From positions 682,001-746,000 of the forward strand of contig MU858046.1 in NCBI GenBank assembly GCA_033297075.1: a DNA stretch of 64,000 nt, written 5' to 3'. Within the stretch, counting starts at the first letter, position 1, and every line of letters begins with the position of its first letter. Source of the stretch: Rhypophila decipiens (Eukaryota > Ascomycota > Sordariomycetes > Sordariales > Naviculisporaceae). The position numbers were made by a program, and so were the translations under genes. The notes under the pieces were generated by a model. That model was not told the DNA's origin, made no database searches, and saw nothing but the letters and a program-made list of their open reading frames with translations. Of the stretch, positions 24,615 through 36,660 are shown piece after piece.

Positions 24615-25353
24615 TTTGGGACGTCAATTATGGATTGATTATGGGACGTTCTGGAATTGGTCCATGTTATTTGCATTATACAAGATCCGGGTAAAGGGTC
24701 GCATATAGAATTGTTCATCATCTGGTGCAATGTAGGAAAATGAAAAGTTATTTGGGCAACATGCCGACTCTCAATCTGCTGCTCCTTCTCGAGCTATTCA
24801 GCCACATGCCATTGGTCGTTAACAAGGGGTTTGATAAACTAGCACAACTATTTTCATATATAGGCACCACTCGTGTAAAATAAATACCTTGACTGGCGAG
24901 ACTAAGTAGCCTGACTCGCTCGATAGACCCCCTTACTAGGGTGGAATAAGTGGGTTGACTGGCAGGAATGAATGCTTTGACTGGGTTTGATTAATACGTT
25001 TAGTACTTGGAAAAGATGCCCTGGCTAGTTAGAATGCATTCCTGACATAGATGCCTTGACTGAGCGAGAAAGTCAGATTGGACTGGTACTGTACCGGTAT
25101 ATAAAGTAGTAGTGCCTGTATATCAGGCGCCGTCCACAACACCCTTAAACAACCTTCCAAATAAAACCGATCAGCTACCCGAGGCCTCGATTAGGCGAAT
25201 AATCATATCTTCTTACGTGACTGCTGCTCGGCATATCTCTCACCATTCTGTGTCTGAACTCCCATCATCAACTAGGCACGTTGGTTGCTCAAAGCCCTGG
25301 TTCCACTTGTCCAGGGACGGCCTTGAAATAGCGTATGTCAACACTCCACTAGC
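24615..25353. other. Intergenic with degenerate TGACTGG repeats
   Basis: After the UTP14 3' end, 24886-25090 contains a loose series of TTGACTGG/CTGACT-like units at irregular 20-40 base spacing. No gene is seen. It runs up to the 5S rRNA gene. Confidence 0.45.
24886..25090. repeat. Degenerate (T)TGACTGG-type repeats
   Basis: Related heptamers (TTGACTGG, CTGACTCG, GTTGACTGG, TTTGACTGG, CTTGACTGAG, TTGGACTGG) recur about seven times in 200 bases. Units are not in a strict tandem register. It may be a decayed minisatellite or a spacer element of 5S origin; no function is known. Confidence 0.35.
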
Positions 25354-25472
25354 ACATACGACCATACGCGCTGGAAAACTCGGGATCCCGTCCGCTCTCC
25401 CATAGATAAGCCAGCGACGGTCAGACTAGTACTCAGGTGGGTGACCACTGGGGAATCCCTGATGTTGTATGT
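25354..25472 (+). rRNA. 5S ribosomal RNA (dispersed copy)
   Basis: A 119-base segment begins ACATACGACCATACGCGCTG and ends GATGTTGTATGT, the typical ends of fungal 5S rRNA; the ends pair (ACATACGAC with GTTGTATGT). The internal control region is intact: GATCCCGTCCGCTCTCCC, AAGCCAG, and GGTGGGTGACCACTGGG. A TTTTT run right after the 3' end fits a Pol III terminator. Single 5S genes scattered in the genome are normal for Pezizomycotina such as Neurospora. It appears functional by sequence; expression is not shown. Confidence 0.92.
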
Positions 25473-27895
25473 TTTTGCACCCTATTCCTTTTCTTTTCTT
25501 TTTTACCTATCCGGTAAATAGAACAAAGCACATACCCTTTATATACGAGCCTTCCCGCATTATATAAGTACATTCCAGTATATATACTACCAGCAAAACA
25601 ATATAATACACCTACTGATAAAGTTCTTGTACATACGGGTATTAGCTTATGACTCGAAGCCCTCTATGCTCGCGCATCTCCATAGTCGCCATCCTATCTT
25701 TATAAGCCCGTCTCCTATAATTCTTCGCTTCAATAATCACAGCGTCTCTCTCTCTAACCTGTCTCCGCTGTTTCGAGGTTGACGACCGTTGATGACACAA
25801 TGACGACTCGGGAATTTTTGGTGTTGTATGTTTTTGTTTGTGCCCCTTTTTTGTTTCAATGCATGATGCAGTAAACAAACCACCCCATCCACTCAGCCCA
25901 GGGGTAAACCGTCCACGTCGTTGTTCACATACCAACTTGGGGAGAGTTACGGATACCAGCAGAGATCTCAACTGCCTTGCTTTGGCCGTGAAGATCTCAG
26001 ATTGGTGATTGAGTTCAACTCATGGCTCGTTCCAGGCTCATATATTTACTTGCATAGCAGGTGATGCCGTCTCGATGACTAGGATGATCGTACGGATAAA
26101 AGTCGCCTACAATCACTCGAACAAAGTTACAAACCACAGTTGCTTTTCTTAGATCGAGCTGAGCGGTATACACTAAAGATATCTACACACGGCAACATCA
26201 TGGCACGCACTGTCATCAGTCTTCGTCTGTTCGAAGATATGAAGTCGGCGGGTTATTCAACCGCACTGTCCCAATAGCGCTGATACGTACCCGTACCGTG
26301 CCTAGCCGAGCTAGACCGTTCCATCGAGGCTCGGGTCTTGGATCGGACTCCAAATGGAGATAACGGATTTATCAAATACTCTAAGAAAAGCCACACCGGC
26401 GGCCCAACGTCGCCGACATCCGATCAACACGCCCTTTGAGAATTGAAACTTGACATGGCTGGTTTGGGCCCTTTGGGGGGTTGGGGGTGGCGATTTTCAA
26501 TTCCAGTTAAGCAAAAATCCTTCTGCCCCACCTTGAAAGAATATCGATATCGCTTTGGCCGCAGGAATCTCACCAATGCATCGCTAATGACCCATTTGCG
26601 TGAGGGCCAATGAAGATTCGGGATGCTCGATAATATGCTCATTCTATCCGTATTGTGTACGGAGCACTGTCCAAGCGCAGAGCTGAACGCTGTCGGGTAT
26701 GGACGATTTGGCCACGAGACGGTTTTGACAGCTGGCTGGCTGGCTGGGACCTTACTCAGCCCTGTGAATGACCCCTCATCACTCCGAACCGTGGCGGCAC
26801 TTTTTTCGATCCACATGTAGATGGAAGGGACGTCGTTGAATTTTCGAATCGAAGGTGGAAGAAGAGAGTAAAATGAGCTGAACGGTTATGCAAGATCCAG
26901 GAACGCTTCGTTTGGCCAAGAGCTGGGAGGCAATCCATCTTTTTAAGGCTGGAGTGAGGAGGACCTTGACGGATTAGAAAGTGACATTTTATTCCCCCGG
27001 GTGGATGGCATTTGTTGGTCACATCTCTCCAGTCGGGGCAATTCCCCCTCCATTGTCCGGGTCATGAGCAGGGATCGAGCATGCTGCCCTTCCTTTCAAG
27101 AGCAGAGCCGCTGACAAATTAAAGCTTCCAACATTTCCATCGGAACCCCTCATGAGATTCTGGTCGTTTCCTCTGACTCCTACAACCCACCAACAATTGT
27201 CCATTCCCACACACACTGCACCGCAACCGTTCACACTGCCCCAAGACCAAACCCACTGCAAACAACCGTGACCTCTGAGAACCACCTGTTATCTTGTTTT
27301 GTGGTCCTGGTACCGTGCATCTATCTGTCCTTCGCTCAAAGCGGCAAAGCTCTGCAAGTGAGCTGGTGTCAGGTGAGTTGAGGCGAGCAATTTCAGGCGG
27401 GAAGGCCGCAATTCTTTCCTCTTTTCTGACACTCACTCGGATCTCACCAACCTTGAAGCCGGGAAACCCTTACATCTGTCGCAAGCAATCAAACTGTCAA
27501 CTTTGCTGAGACCCTTGAAGTTTTCCCCTTGGAGGCGAATTTTGACCTCTGCGCGTGCCTTCACTCAACTTCGTGTGGGCTGTGAATTGACTCGTTTGCG
27601 TCATCACCTCAGTCTGCCATCTTATCACTTGCATCATTGTCGACTGCTCTCTCAGCACCATTGCCCTTCAACCCTAAACTTTGATCGAGCACTCTGCTGT
27701 TCTTTGTCCACCATATCTTTTCACCTTATATCACGGGTGGCGTTTTAGTCGCTCACCGTTGGGTCGTGACGTCGCGCAACCCATTCTACCGTTTCGAGGC
27801 GGACGATTGACTTTCTCGGGTGGATAACCTCCCTGGACTCTACTCGGTGTCAACTACCGCCATCGCAAGCCATCCGTCCGCTGGACTCAGTCAAG
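25473..27895. other. Intergenic and probable long leader of the bZIP gene
   Basis: Apart from the 5S relic, no gene is supported. The 600 bases before 27896 are CT-rich with many short ATG-started frames; long leaders with upstream frames are common for fungal regulatory genes, so part of this is probably the 5' UTR of the bZIP gene. A TCCGTA/TACGGA palindrome is at 26647-26663. Confidence 0.45.
25801..25835 (+). pseudogene. 3' fragment of a 5S rRNA gene (relic)
   Basis: TGACGACTCGGGAATTTTTG followed by GTGTTGTATGTTTTT aligns to the 3' third of 5S rRNA, with CCC of the standard GGGAATCCCTG changed to TTT. The rest of the gene is missing or unrecognisable upstream. It lies 330 bases after the intact 5S copy on the same strand. 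The change CCC to TTT is consistent with C-to-T mutation such as RIP, but one fragment cannot prove it. Confidence 0.5.
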
Positions 27896-29951
27896 ATGAC
27901 GTCGACTCAGAACCCACTTACGAGCTTCGTCCTCACCCCTCAGCAGCAGAATCTGTTATTTGCGGCTCTCAATTCAAACAAGTCGCCTGCTGCCGCTGCA
28001 TCAAATAATGCCCTTACTTTCCCCACCTCGACGATAGATGGCTCCCCGGAACTTGGCCTTGAAGGCAGCTACCAGAACAGTCCGGACCTGGAGTTCGACT
28101 ATGACTTTGGCGTACCCGATTCGAGCTTCGACTTTTCATTCAACGATGGAGACCAGGCCAAGATGATTGGAGATGTGCCAGCCCCTTCCAGCACAGGCAA
28201 GTCCGAGTCACCCGAGGGCGATTCTCCCGACAAGCGAAGCCATCCCGATGATGACGACGAGGGCAACACCACCAATAAGCGGCGCGAGGGTGAGGACAAG
28301 GTCGCAAAGAAGCCTGGACGGAAACCACTTACTACGGAGCCGAGTTCTGTGAGTACTATCCCAGCCTCTTGACATGACATTCACGCAGACAGCTGCTGAT
28401 ACTCTTACAAAAAGAAACGCAAGGCTCAGAATCGGGCTGCTCAGCGAGCATTCAGGGAGCGCAAGGAACGACACGTCAAGGAATTGGAGGAGAAGGTGCA
28501 AGAGCTTGAGAAGAACTCCCAGAGCACCAGCAAAGAAAATCAACTGCTCAAAGCCAAAGTGGACAAGATGACGATCGAGCTTAACGAATACAAGAAGCGA
28601 ATCTCGATAATATCTGCAAATGCCCGGCCCATCTCTCGCCCTCAGGCGAAACCTTGGGGTTCGGCTTTTATCAACAATCTTGAAGACGTCAACTTCCAGT
28701 TCGAGTTTCCCAAATTTGGCGCACGCCCTAGTCAGCAGGCTCCCGCGAAGCCATCCGTTTCTTCTTCTTCCATATCGCCACTTCAGAAACAAAACAGTGG
28801 TGATCAGTTAAGTCCCAAGGGGACGCCTAAGGACAGTATCAGCCCGGCATACAGCCAGATTGGCATGGACTCTCAATCCCGGGATGAGGTCGCCAATATG
28901 TCTGCTGGCCTGTTTAACTCCCCGCAGAATAGCGTTGACGCCCGCAATGGCTCAAACATCAGCATGGATTCGCACTTCAGCGTCGGCGCTGCCACCTCTA
29001 CCAGCTCTCCGTCGGCCTCGTCGAATTCTAATCTCGGGGCGAGTTCGTCATGTGGGACATCGCCAGAGCCGCTTACTCAGTCGCCGTTGGGCTTCAAGCC
29101 TGTTGATACCATGACGACAATTGGCGAGGAGCAACTAAGCAGCAACAATTCCACGAATGGTAAGATCTCTTTATCTCTCTAGTGACCCCGTGGGAGATTC
29201 CGGAAGACAGTGTCAATCCGTCGTTAGAGCAAGCGCTCTTGTCCTGACCCCCGTGCATTCCCACCTTGATGCGACCGATCCTACATATCTTCAGCCCACC
29301 TTTGAATTCCCTCGCTCTTTGAGCTATCGCTAAAACGTTCCGCACAGACCTTGCCAGCTTTAGCAACATCGATATGGACAGCTTCAACTGGCTGCCGCAA
29401 AACGACTTCCAGTTCGACCCTCATCTTTTTGGTGACTATCGTGAGCCCCAAGCGAACATCCTCACCAATGGACTCGACGACACGTTCTTCAACGAGGCAT
29501 TTGATATGGACTTTACTACTCCATACAACCTGCCTATCACCAGTCCTGGCGCTACCAAGAAGGGCACAGATCTCATCGCGCAGATTGATGCTGCCAAGGA
29601 AGGCGACGACGTTTCACCACCTCCTCCAGCGACTGTAACTCATAGTAGTTACCCTGTCACTAGCCAGAACCTCTTGACCTGTAACAAGATCTGGTATGTA
29701 CAATTCTTAGAACTTATACTGAATACGGAGTTACTAACACACAAATCAGGGAACGCCTTCAAAACTGTCCCAAAGTCCAGAGCGGCGATTTTGATCTGGA
29801 TGGTCTTTGCTCTGACCTGCAAAAGAAGGCCAAGTGCTCTGGATCAGGTGCTGTGGTGGATGAGAAGGATTTCAAGAATGTCATGAACAAGTATCTCGGT
29901 GGGAAGGATGACGTTTGCTCGATGGCGGCGGTTGATTCTATCACCAACTGA
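27896..29951 (+). CDS. bZIP transcription factor of the Yap1/AP-1 (oxidative stress) type
   Basis: Four exons, 27896-28348, 28415-29159, 29348-29693 and 29750-29951, give 581 residues. Donors are GTGAGT, GTAAGA and GTATGT, and acceptors AAAAAG, CACAG and ATCAG. The basic region KRKAQNRAAQRAFRERKERH starts at residue 152 and is followed by a leucine zipper. The C-terminus holds a Yap1-type cysteine-rich domain: CNKIW, NCPKV, DGLCSDL, KAKCSG and DDVCSM, and a mid-protein SSCGTSPEP that could be the n-CRD. In Yap1 family proteins oxidised cysteines block Crm1 export, so the factor accumulates in the nucleus and induces antioxidant genes. The third and fourth exons are essential, since they carry the redox domain. 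The first acceptor is an AAG, like several others in this window. Gene name varies by species. Confidence 0.93.
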
Positions 29952-30895
29952 GAATATTGTCAGATTTGATGTTTTCTGTACGCTTGTTGTATATTGGGCA
30001 TGCCATTTTCTTTACAAACTCTGGGTTGAACCTTGGCGAAGATACCTCAACGAGTTGGGTTCTTCTTGCCCAATGAACGGTTATGAGGTATTGATACGGA
30101 ATCATACCTCTGGATACCAGGGTTTCTTTTTACGATATTACATGGAAGGGGTTTATTTGGGATTGGGCCGAGTGGGCGCCTTAGGTGCGAATGGAGTTAT
30201 TTGCTGCTTTTCTCTGGCCAGGCAGGATATGGGAGACTGCGTTGCAAATGCAATGGATGGTATAGGGGAGTCTTAAGGCCTGGAAAATGATGGAGGCTGG
30301 CTTATGGAAAGGATCACTCACTCAGCTAGTCGGTCTACAGCGAGCAGAGCTCAAGGTCCCATAAATGGGCGAATGGCGAAATCTGCTTAATTGTTGTTGC
30401 TACCTATTTGCTGTTTTCTGGACCTCGATTTGTTTATAGGTGCTGATTTGCGTTGGGAACTACGGATACCTTCCTTGATTTCGTGATTAAACGATGAAAG
30501 GCCTCTCTTGAGTAAAAGTCAATTGCATTCTGCGTGCTCCTCGTAGGGCTTGTGCTGCTGCTGGAGTTCTTGATCTCCTCTGTATTCCTGTGAACGTGTA
30601 CATGATCGTCTTAGTGGACGATGGTAGCCAAAATTTGACATCATGTCTTTGTCATGTACGGATAGTTGGTGATTCCAACACATCATGGGGCTCGTTCCTT
30701 GTTATACATACACCTGGCAAGGATATCTTACATGTTCCCTTAAACCACTGGGCTTGTCTGCCCCCTATTCTGTACATACACTGGTGTTGTACATGTGAAT
30801 ATCTTGCTTCAATACACCACACCATGCCAGGTAGGCAGGCCTCTAATCCACTATCCACCCACCATCTTTCTCATCACGCCATCCCTTCTAGGCTT
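29952..30895. other. Intergenic, 3' flanks of convergent genes
   Basis: The region separates the bZIP gene (plus) from COQ3 (minus). Only short frames without motifs are present; no RNA gene was recognised. Confidence 0.5.
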
Positions 30896-31876
30896 CTACG
30901 CCTTCTTCTGAACCCCCAAGAAATAATTCCCAACCTTCTCACTCCCCTGCACTTCTTTCCACCCAAGGCCAGGGACATAGACGACCCCCTGGACCATGAG
31001 ACTCGAAAGATCCCACCCTTGCTCGTCGGCGAATTTGGAAAAATATCCCCGAAGCTCATCGTCATTAATGTATTTATTCCAGTCGTGGGTCCCCTTGGGC
31101 ACGATCCCTAGTACATCTTCTGCCATGAAATTCGTCGTGAACCAGGACGTCCAGGTGCGCGCTATTGTCGACAGGACCAGCCACCCGCCTGGTTTTACGT
31201 GGTTGGACAGGTGCGAAAGAAAGTTTGCGGGCTGGTCGACGTGTTCGATTACTTCGAAGAGGGTTACCACGTCGAATTTGCTCCCCTCTGGGGAGGATTG
31301 GAGAGTGGAGGCGAGGTTCTCGATTGTGGTGTTTATGTAGCGGAGTTTCGTCGGCTCGGCTAGGAGGGGGTCTTTCGAGGCGTGTTGGCGCGCAACTTGG
31401 ATGATTACCGGTGCTGCGTCGATTGCTGTTACGGAATGAGTTGATGGGAGGCGGGCGGCGCTTTCGGCGAAGATGCCGCCGCCGCAGCCTACGTCTAGGT
31501 AGCGGAGTTTCGGGGCTTGGTGTTGTTGTTGCTGTCCTGCCGTGGGCTGGGAATTGGGTTCTGGTGTGACGGTGGTGGAGGAGGATAGCGAGGTCGAGCG
31601 GCAAGTGTTGATAAAGTCGTGCCGTAATGGGTTCATGAGGTGAAGCGCTCTAGATGAGCCGTGAGGATCCCACCATGTCGAGGCTAGGGCGTTGAAGTGC
31701 GAGATTTCGTCCGCGTTGACGGACGAGTGCCATCGTTTCTGGGGAGCGACGGCGGCCGGCCGTGTCGCTGCTGCTGCCGGCCTGGGCGCATTGGATATTA
31801 TTGCCGCCTCATATTGACTTCTTCTGGATATAGTTCGGAGTAGTGTGGGAGCGCGCCTCTGCAGTGAGGACCTCAT
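30896..31876 (-). CDS. COQ3: Ubiquinone biosynthesis O-methyltransferase COQ3, mitochondrial
   Basis: A single exon of 326 residues. The N-terminus is basic with many Arg/Ala (MRSSLQRRAPTLLRTISRRS), a mitochondrial presequence, followed by NADEISHFNALASTWWDPHG, diagnostic of COQ3/UbiG. SAM-binding motif I is LDVGCGGG (127-134), then the ITAID-like TAIDAAP acid loop, and FDVVTLFEVIEHV. The C-terminus (GTHDWNKYINDDELRGYF) matches the family. COQ3 makes both O-methylations of the ubiquinone ring in the mitochondrial CoQ synthome. A Thr/Ser/Gln-rich insertion (about 95-120) precedes motif I. It lies divergently to RIB3 with a 753-bp gap. Confidence 0.96.
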   Translation of the reverse strand: MRSSLQRRAPTLLRTISRRSQYEAAIISNAPRPAAAATRPAAVAPQKRWHSSVNADEISHFNALASTWWDPHGSSRALHLMNPLRHDFINTCRSTSLSSSTTVTPEPNSQPTAGQQQQHQAPKLRYLDVGCGGGIFAESAARLPSTHSVTAIDAAPVIIQVARQHASKDPLLAEPTKLRYINTTIENLASTLQSSPEGSKFDVVTLFEVIEHVDQPANFLSHLSNHVKPGGWLVLSTIARTWTSWFTTNFMAEDVLGIVPKGTHDWNKYINDDELRGYFSKFADEQGWDLSSLMVQGVVYVPGLGWKEVQGSEKVGNYFLGVQKKA

Positions 31877-32629
31877 TGTATGGTGCCGAACAGCTTGGAT
31901 CCGTTGAAACTGTCTTAAGTTCGGAGCTTTCAGCTGAATTGCTGTTTGGTTTCAATGATGTCTGCGCCCGGGTCGATCGGCTCCACACCACTCCGGCCTC
32001 TTGGGCTTCTAGAAGGCTTCTAGCGGCTACCCACACTCCACACAAGTCAAGACATCCCCCGGCCGGATGATCGGGCGGTTGCGCACGGGTGCAGTGTGCT
32101 GCAGGGACTAATAAAATGGCACGCGATGGAGGCTAAGAAAAATGTGGCCGACGTTTGTCAGCGTCAGTAATCCTGGACTGAGGTATGTGTAAGAACTCAG
32201 ATTCCCTTGATTTGGTGATCAAGTCAAGATATATCCCTCGTGGTTTGTACACAAGTTCTGAGCTACTCAATTGACACTTCTATTAATCAAAAGACCATAT
32301 CAATCAAACCCGGGGATCCATCTCCGTACCAAGCTCCGTTCGTAACCCCTCGGCTGAAAATCCCAGCTCCGCCAAAAAAGGGGGGGAAGCCAATAATTGC
32401 CCCTCCTCCACATGACGTGAAGGCAAGCACCGGACCGAGCGACAATTGCAGAAAGCCGAAGCCGCAATTGCCATCCGCAGAATTTCCCAACCCGTCGCCG
32501 TGGTCTCTTTGTCCCACTCTGGAATTCCTTAAGCTCCTGATTACAATACTAAGCTTCATATAACACTCCAAAAACGACGATTTACCACGAGGGAGATACA
32601 GATTTCCCCGCCATAATCAATAATACAAC
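31877..32629. promoter_or_regulatory. Divergent COQ3/RIB3 promoter region
   Basis: About 750 bp of non-coding sequence between two cofactor-biosynthesis genes transcribed away from each other. No specific binding site was identified. Confidence 0.45.
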
Positions 32630-33480
32630 ATGACGGCCTCACGAATTGACTCGTCACAGTTTGACAGTATCCCAGATACCGTTGAAGCATTCCGTATGTG
32701 TGCAATTCCTCCTTTCCCCTCTACCCGCATCGCATCATGCGCGCGCAGTCGCAGTCGCAGGCGCACACACACATGCAGAGAGTTACACACTTACAACCCA
32801 CGATCTCCTCCAAACCACCTTCCAAGCTAACACAGCACCCACACACAGGAAATGGCCAATTCGTCGTAGTCCTAGACGACCCAGGCCGCGAGAACGAAGC
32901 AGACCTGATCATCGCCGCAGAAGCCATAACCCCCGAGCAAATGGCCTTCATGGTGCGGCACTCGTCGGGCCTGATCTGCGCGCCCATCCTCCCTCAACGC
33001 ACAAAGGAACTAGACCTCCCCCAGATGGTGGAGAACAACCAAGACCTGCGCACGACAGCCTACACCATCTCGGTCGACGCCGCCGACCCGTCAGTCACCA
33101 CGGGAATCTCGGCCCATGACAGAGCCCTGGCCTGCCGCGCGCTGGCAGATGAGTCATCTACCCCGGCATCGTTCCGACGACCGGGGCATGTTTTCCCCCT
33201 GAGGGCGAAACCCGGTGGTGTGAGGCAACGGGGTGGCCATACCGAGGCGGCTATTGATCTTTGCCGATTGGCGGGTAAGAAACCTGCCGCTGCGATTTGC
33301 GAATTGGTTGAGGATGGGGTTGAGGTTCCTGGCCAGGCGGTTCGTCAAGAGCCGGGCATGATGAGGGGCGAGGCGTGCATTGCCTTTGCGAGGAAATGGG
33401 GTCTCAAGGTCTGCACTATCGAGGATATGGTGCAGTATCTTGAGAAGACGGAGGGGAAGTTGGCTGTTAATGGGTCGTAA
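32630..33480 (+). CDS. RIB3: 3,4-dihydroxy-2-butanone 4-phosphate synthase
   Basis: Two exons, 32630-32693 and 32849-33480, encode 231 residues. The 155-bp phase-1 intron has a GTATGT donor, a GCTAACAC branch site and a CACACAG acceptor. Motifs: VVVLDDPGRENEADLI (metal/phosphate site), MVRHSSGLICAP, FRRPGHVFPLRAKPGG, and RGGHTEAAIDLC, all standard for RIB3. The enzyme converts ribulose 5-phosphate to the four-carbon precursor of the riboflavin xylene ring. Length agrees with yeast RIB3 (208) plus a short N-terminus. The intron lies after residue 21, before the first catalytic block, so the longest unspliced frame has a false N-terminus. Confidence 0.96.
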
Positions 33481-34187
33481 GCTGCTCGAGCAAAAAGGAT
33501 GGGCGGATGGTGTTGTCAGACAAACAAACAATACTCGAGTACACGAATTTGCTGCTACTTTGTGTGTATCGGTTTTTGGTTGGTTGGGAAAGGGGTCGGT
33601 CATAAGGAGGGGTTTTCTCGCATTTCATCCCGTCCTTTGCCTTGTTGGAATTACTTGTTTCATCCTTTTCTTTTTCTTATTTGCATCCCGGTGTTGCGGT
33701 ATATACAAACAAACAAGAGACTTGTTGATAGACAAAATGAAGAATCTTTTTGGACTTGGAACATGGCAAGGTAGAGAGGATTCGATATCCCTTTGGCTCG
33801 GTTGTGGACTGGCCCCCTGAGTCAAATAATCAACAGACCTATATGATCCTATATACACTGCATCGTAGACTCCTTTATAAAAATAAACAGAAAAGAAACC
33901 ACCTCGACGTTGTCATGAATTGCTGCTGGTATGGTATTTGACCCGAACCCACCACCAACGCCATGCTCAAACACCATCCCATTCATTCATTTGGTATCCA
34001 TCCCATCCATTCGTCCCGTACAATCCAAACTGGGTAACCCATAGACCAACACCCAGACAGAGATATGTGCAACTGGATAAAAACATCCTACGCAAAAAGA
34101 CAATAAGCCGCCATCCATCACCCCCAATAAACAAAACAAAAGTATAGACAAAACGGAATCCAGACCCATAAAAACAGCAATCTTCCA
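33481..34187. other. Convergent intergenic gap
   Basis: 3' flanks of RIB3 (plus) and NDC80 (minus). TTTTCTTTTT-type tracts near 33660 fit a 3' end. No RNA or gene recognised. Confidence 0.5.
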
Positions 34188-36660
34188 TCACTCCGGGGTA
34201 TCATCTCTCATTTCCTCACTCCCACCAGTCACCTCGCTTTCCACCTCGTCCGCGACAAACGTCTCGTACTCCTCCAGCGTCCGTTGGATGTGCATCTTGA
34301 ACTTGATGACGTCGTTGAGCATCTTGGTCGTCTCCGTGTGGAGTTCCTCGCGCAGGGCGTTGGCGCGGAGTGTTAATTGTTCGTACCTGAGTCTTTGGTC
34401 AGCTTCATCCATTCCAGCTTTGAAGTTTGTAGGGGTGAAAAGACTTACTCAATATTCATGTTCATCTCCCGCTGCTCCATGAGCTGGACAGATTCCGACA
34501 GCTGAGCTCGCATCTTGGCGAGTTCTTTTTCCATCTTTTCGATTTGCGTGTCAGAGTGCATTTTCTGAGCCATTGTGGTCTGTTTGAAAGCATCCTGTTA
34601 GTATTTTCGTGCTCATGTAATAACATGAATAGAAAGGGGAGTAGGTAGTCTCACCTCCTTGATCCTGTCATACTCTTCCTCGGCAGCCCTAACGCGATGC
34701 TCCAGCGCCTCCACCTCGTTCCGCTTGTCCTCGATGGCGTCCTTCGCCGACCGGAGGAGCTCATGGTCATCCATCATCATATCCATGACGACCTTCCTCC
34801 TCTCCGAGATCTCCTTCCTCAGCGTCAAGAAACTGCTCTTGACCTGACCCCTCAAATCCAGATTGAGAATGTGCGCCGGCTGGTAGCCCGTGACCGGATC
34901 AGCCAGCAACCTATTGCTCTCGACATTATTCCCGTACGACGAGCCCTGCATCTGCGACGAAGTAAAATTCATCCCATCGTTGACCATCACTTGTAGTTCG
35001 TAGTCTTTACCCTTGGCGTTGATGGCGGTAGAGGGTATGAGCCCAATCTGGTAAGCTACCGTATTATAGCGGTGAACCATGCGCTCCAGTTCTTCCAGCT
35101 TCTGGCTGGCTTCGATTTCTTGGTCCGCGACCCGTTTCTTCACGTCCTCTAGCCTCTGGGCGGCGGATTCGATGCTCTTCTGCAGCCGTTCTCGCTCGGC
35201 AGTCATGCGGTCGATATCCTGCATGCTGATCCCCTGCTCGTCGACTGCATCCCGCAAGCTCCTCCGCTCGTCTTCAACCTCTTTGAGCTCCGCCTGCAGC
35301 TTCTCCAGCTCCTCTTGTAACACTTGGATCCGTGTCTCGTACTTTTCTGATCGTTGTAGGGCTAGCGTGTTGTATTCTTCGAATTTCACCTTGTCTTCCT
35401 CCATAATCTTGAAGTGGCTGTCGAGGACGGCTGGATCTGGCGTTGACTTTTCGAGGTCTTCGATTTCTTTTAGTAACCTGGCATTCTCTCCTTCGAGGAT
35501 CTCCAGCTCCTGGATATAACGTGAGTTGGAGCGCTCAAAAGAACTTGCCATCGCCTGGATGTGAGGTGTTAACGCTCGCTCTACATCTTCCTCCGCCGCT
35601 TCGTCGTCCATGTTGAGCCAGTCCTGGTAAGCACTGGTTAGGAAGGAATAGATGATGTGATCCCCGGCGACATCAACACCCGCCTCCATACAAGCATCGG
35701 TGTACTGATTCGTCTGGTATCTGTCCAGCATCACGACGAGCTGCATCATCCAGTGCAACAGGCCGAGAAAGGTGCTCCAGTTCTGTCCTCCCACAGCAGC
35801 AATCTGGCTCTTGGTGATGCTCTTCTCATAGGGGTAGCGCAGCTGTTTTAGCAAAGGAGGAACTTCCTGGTCGATGTTCTTTTGAAAGCGATAGTTCTCG
35901 TCGATCTGGTTGTACAGGAATTTGAATACGGTGTTGAAGTCCTTTTGGGTAGGCGACTTGATAAAGTTATCCGACAGCTTGTGGCCCATTTCGATCTCGA
36001 AATTGCGATTAGCAAGAAACTCGAGAAGTTCTTGGCCGATTCGCGCCTGGAAGCCCCTTTCTTTCAGCGGTCGCGGATCACGGGGAACACCGGCCGTTTG
36101 AGGCGCTTGTTGGAAGAAGCTCTGTTTCGCCATTCCACCCGGAGCCATTGAAGGCCGGCGAAAGATGCTGCTGCGGCGCTCGCCATCGGTAGAGCCTCTG
36201 CCAGGCACGGCGCCCGTCATAAAAGGGTTAAGCGAGGTTGTGTTGTTGTTGCCGCTCATAATTGGGTGAATGGATGCGCGTTTGGCGGACGACATGCCGA
36301 TTTGAAAATCGGCCATGCCACCTGGGCCCATGGAGGACCGTTGAAAGAGTGGCTGACTAGGCCGCGACATGGCGAGTGATTGCCGCGATCCCGACACGGA
36401 GCGCCCATGGTTGGCGCTCGTGGTGCTCGATCGCTTCATGGCAGACGGGGGCTGCGGGATGGCTGAGTTTGGGTTGAGACCTCCGAGAGTCTGGATGCAA
36501 AGCAGAAAAACAGTCAGTTCATCATCGACATCGAATTCTCAAACCCTGTCTAGGATTGAGAAATGGGCTATCGCGCCCAGGGAAATCACAGGGGATAAGA
36601 AGCGGAGCATTATACCTCCCTGGGTCTGCGGGCGCTCCACAGTCCCGGCTCTTGCGACAT
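34188..36660 (-). CDS. NDC80: Kinetochore protein NDC80
   Basis: Four exons, 36660-36616, 36490-34655, 34579-34449 and 34386-34188, encode 736 residues. Exon 1 ([15 protein letters not shown]) and [20 protein letters not shown] are the typical fungal Ndc80 N-terminus; the basic disordered tail is followed by a calponin-homology domain (about residues 130-250, e.g. [39 protein letters not shown]) and long coiled coils to the C-terminus. It is the microtubule-binding subunit of the Ndc80 complex with Nuf2, Spc24 and Spc25. The third intron has phase 2 and a GTAAGT donor. All phases sum to 737 codons including stop. It is divergent from PEX14 by 590 bp. Confidence 0.96.

Noticed and set aside
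35079..35519. Ser-rich plus-strand frame in NDC80
   Set aside because: It mirrors the coiled-coil Glu/Leu codons of NDC80.
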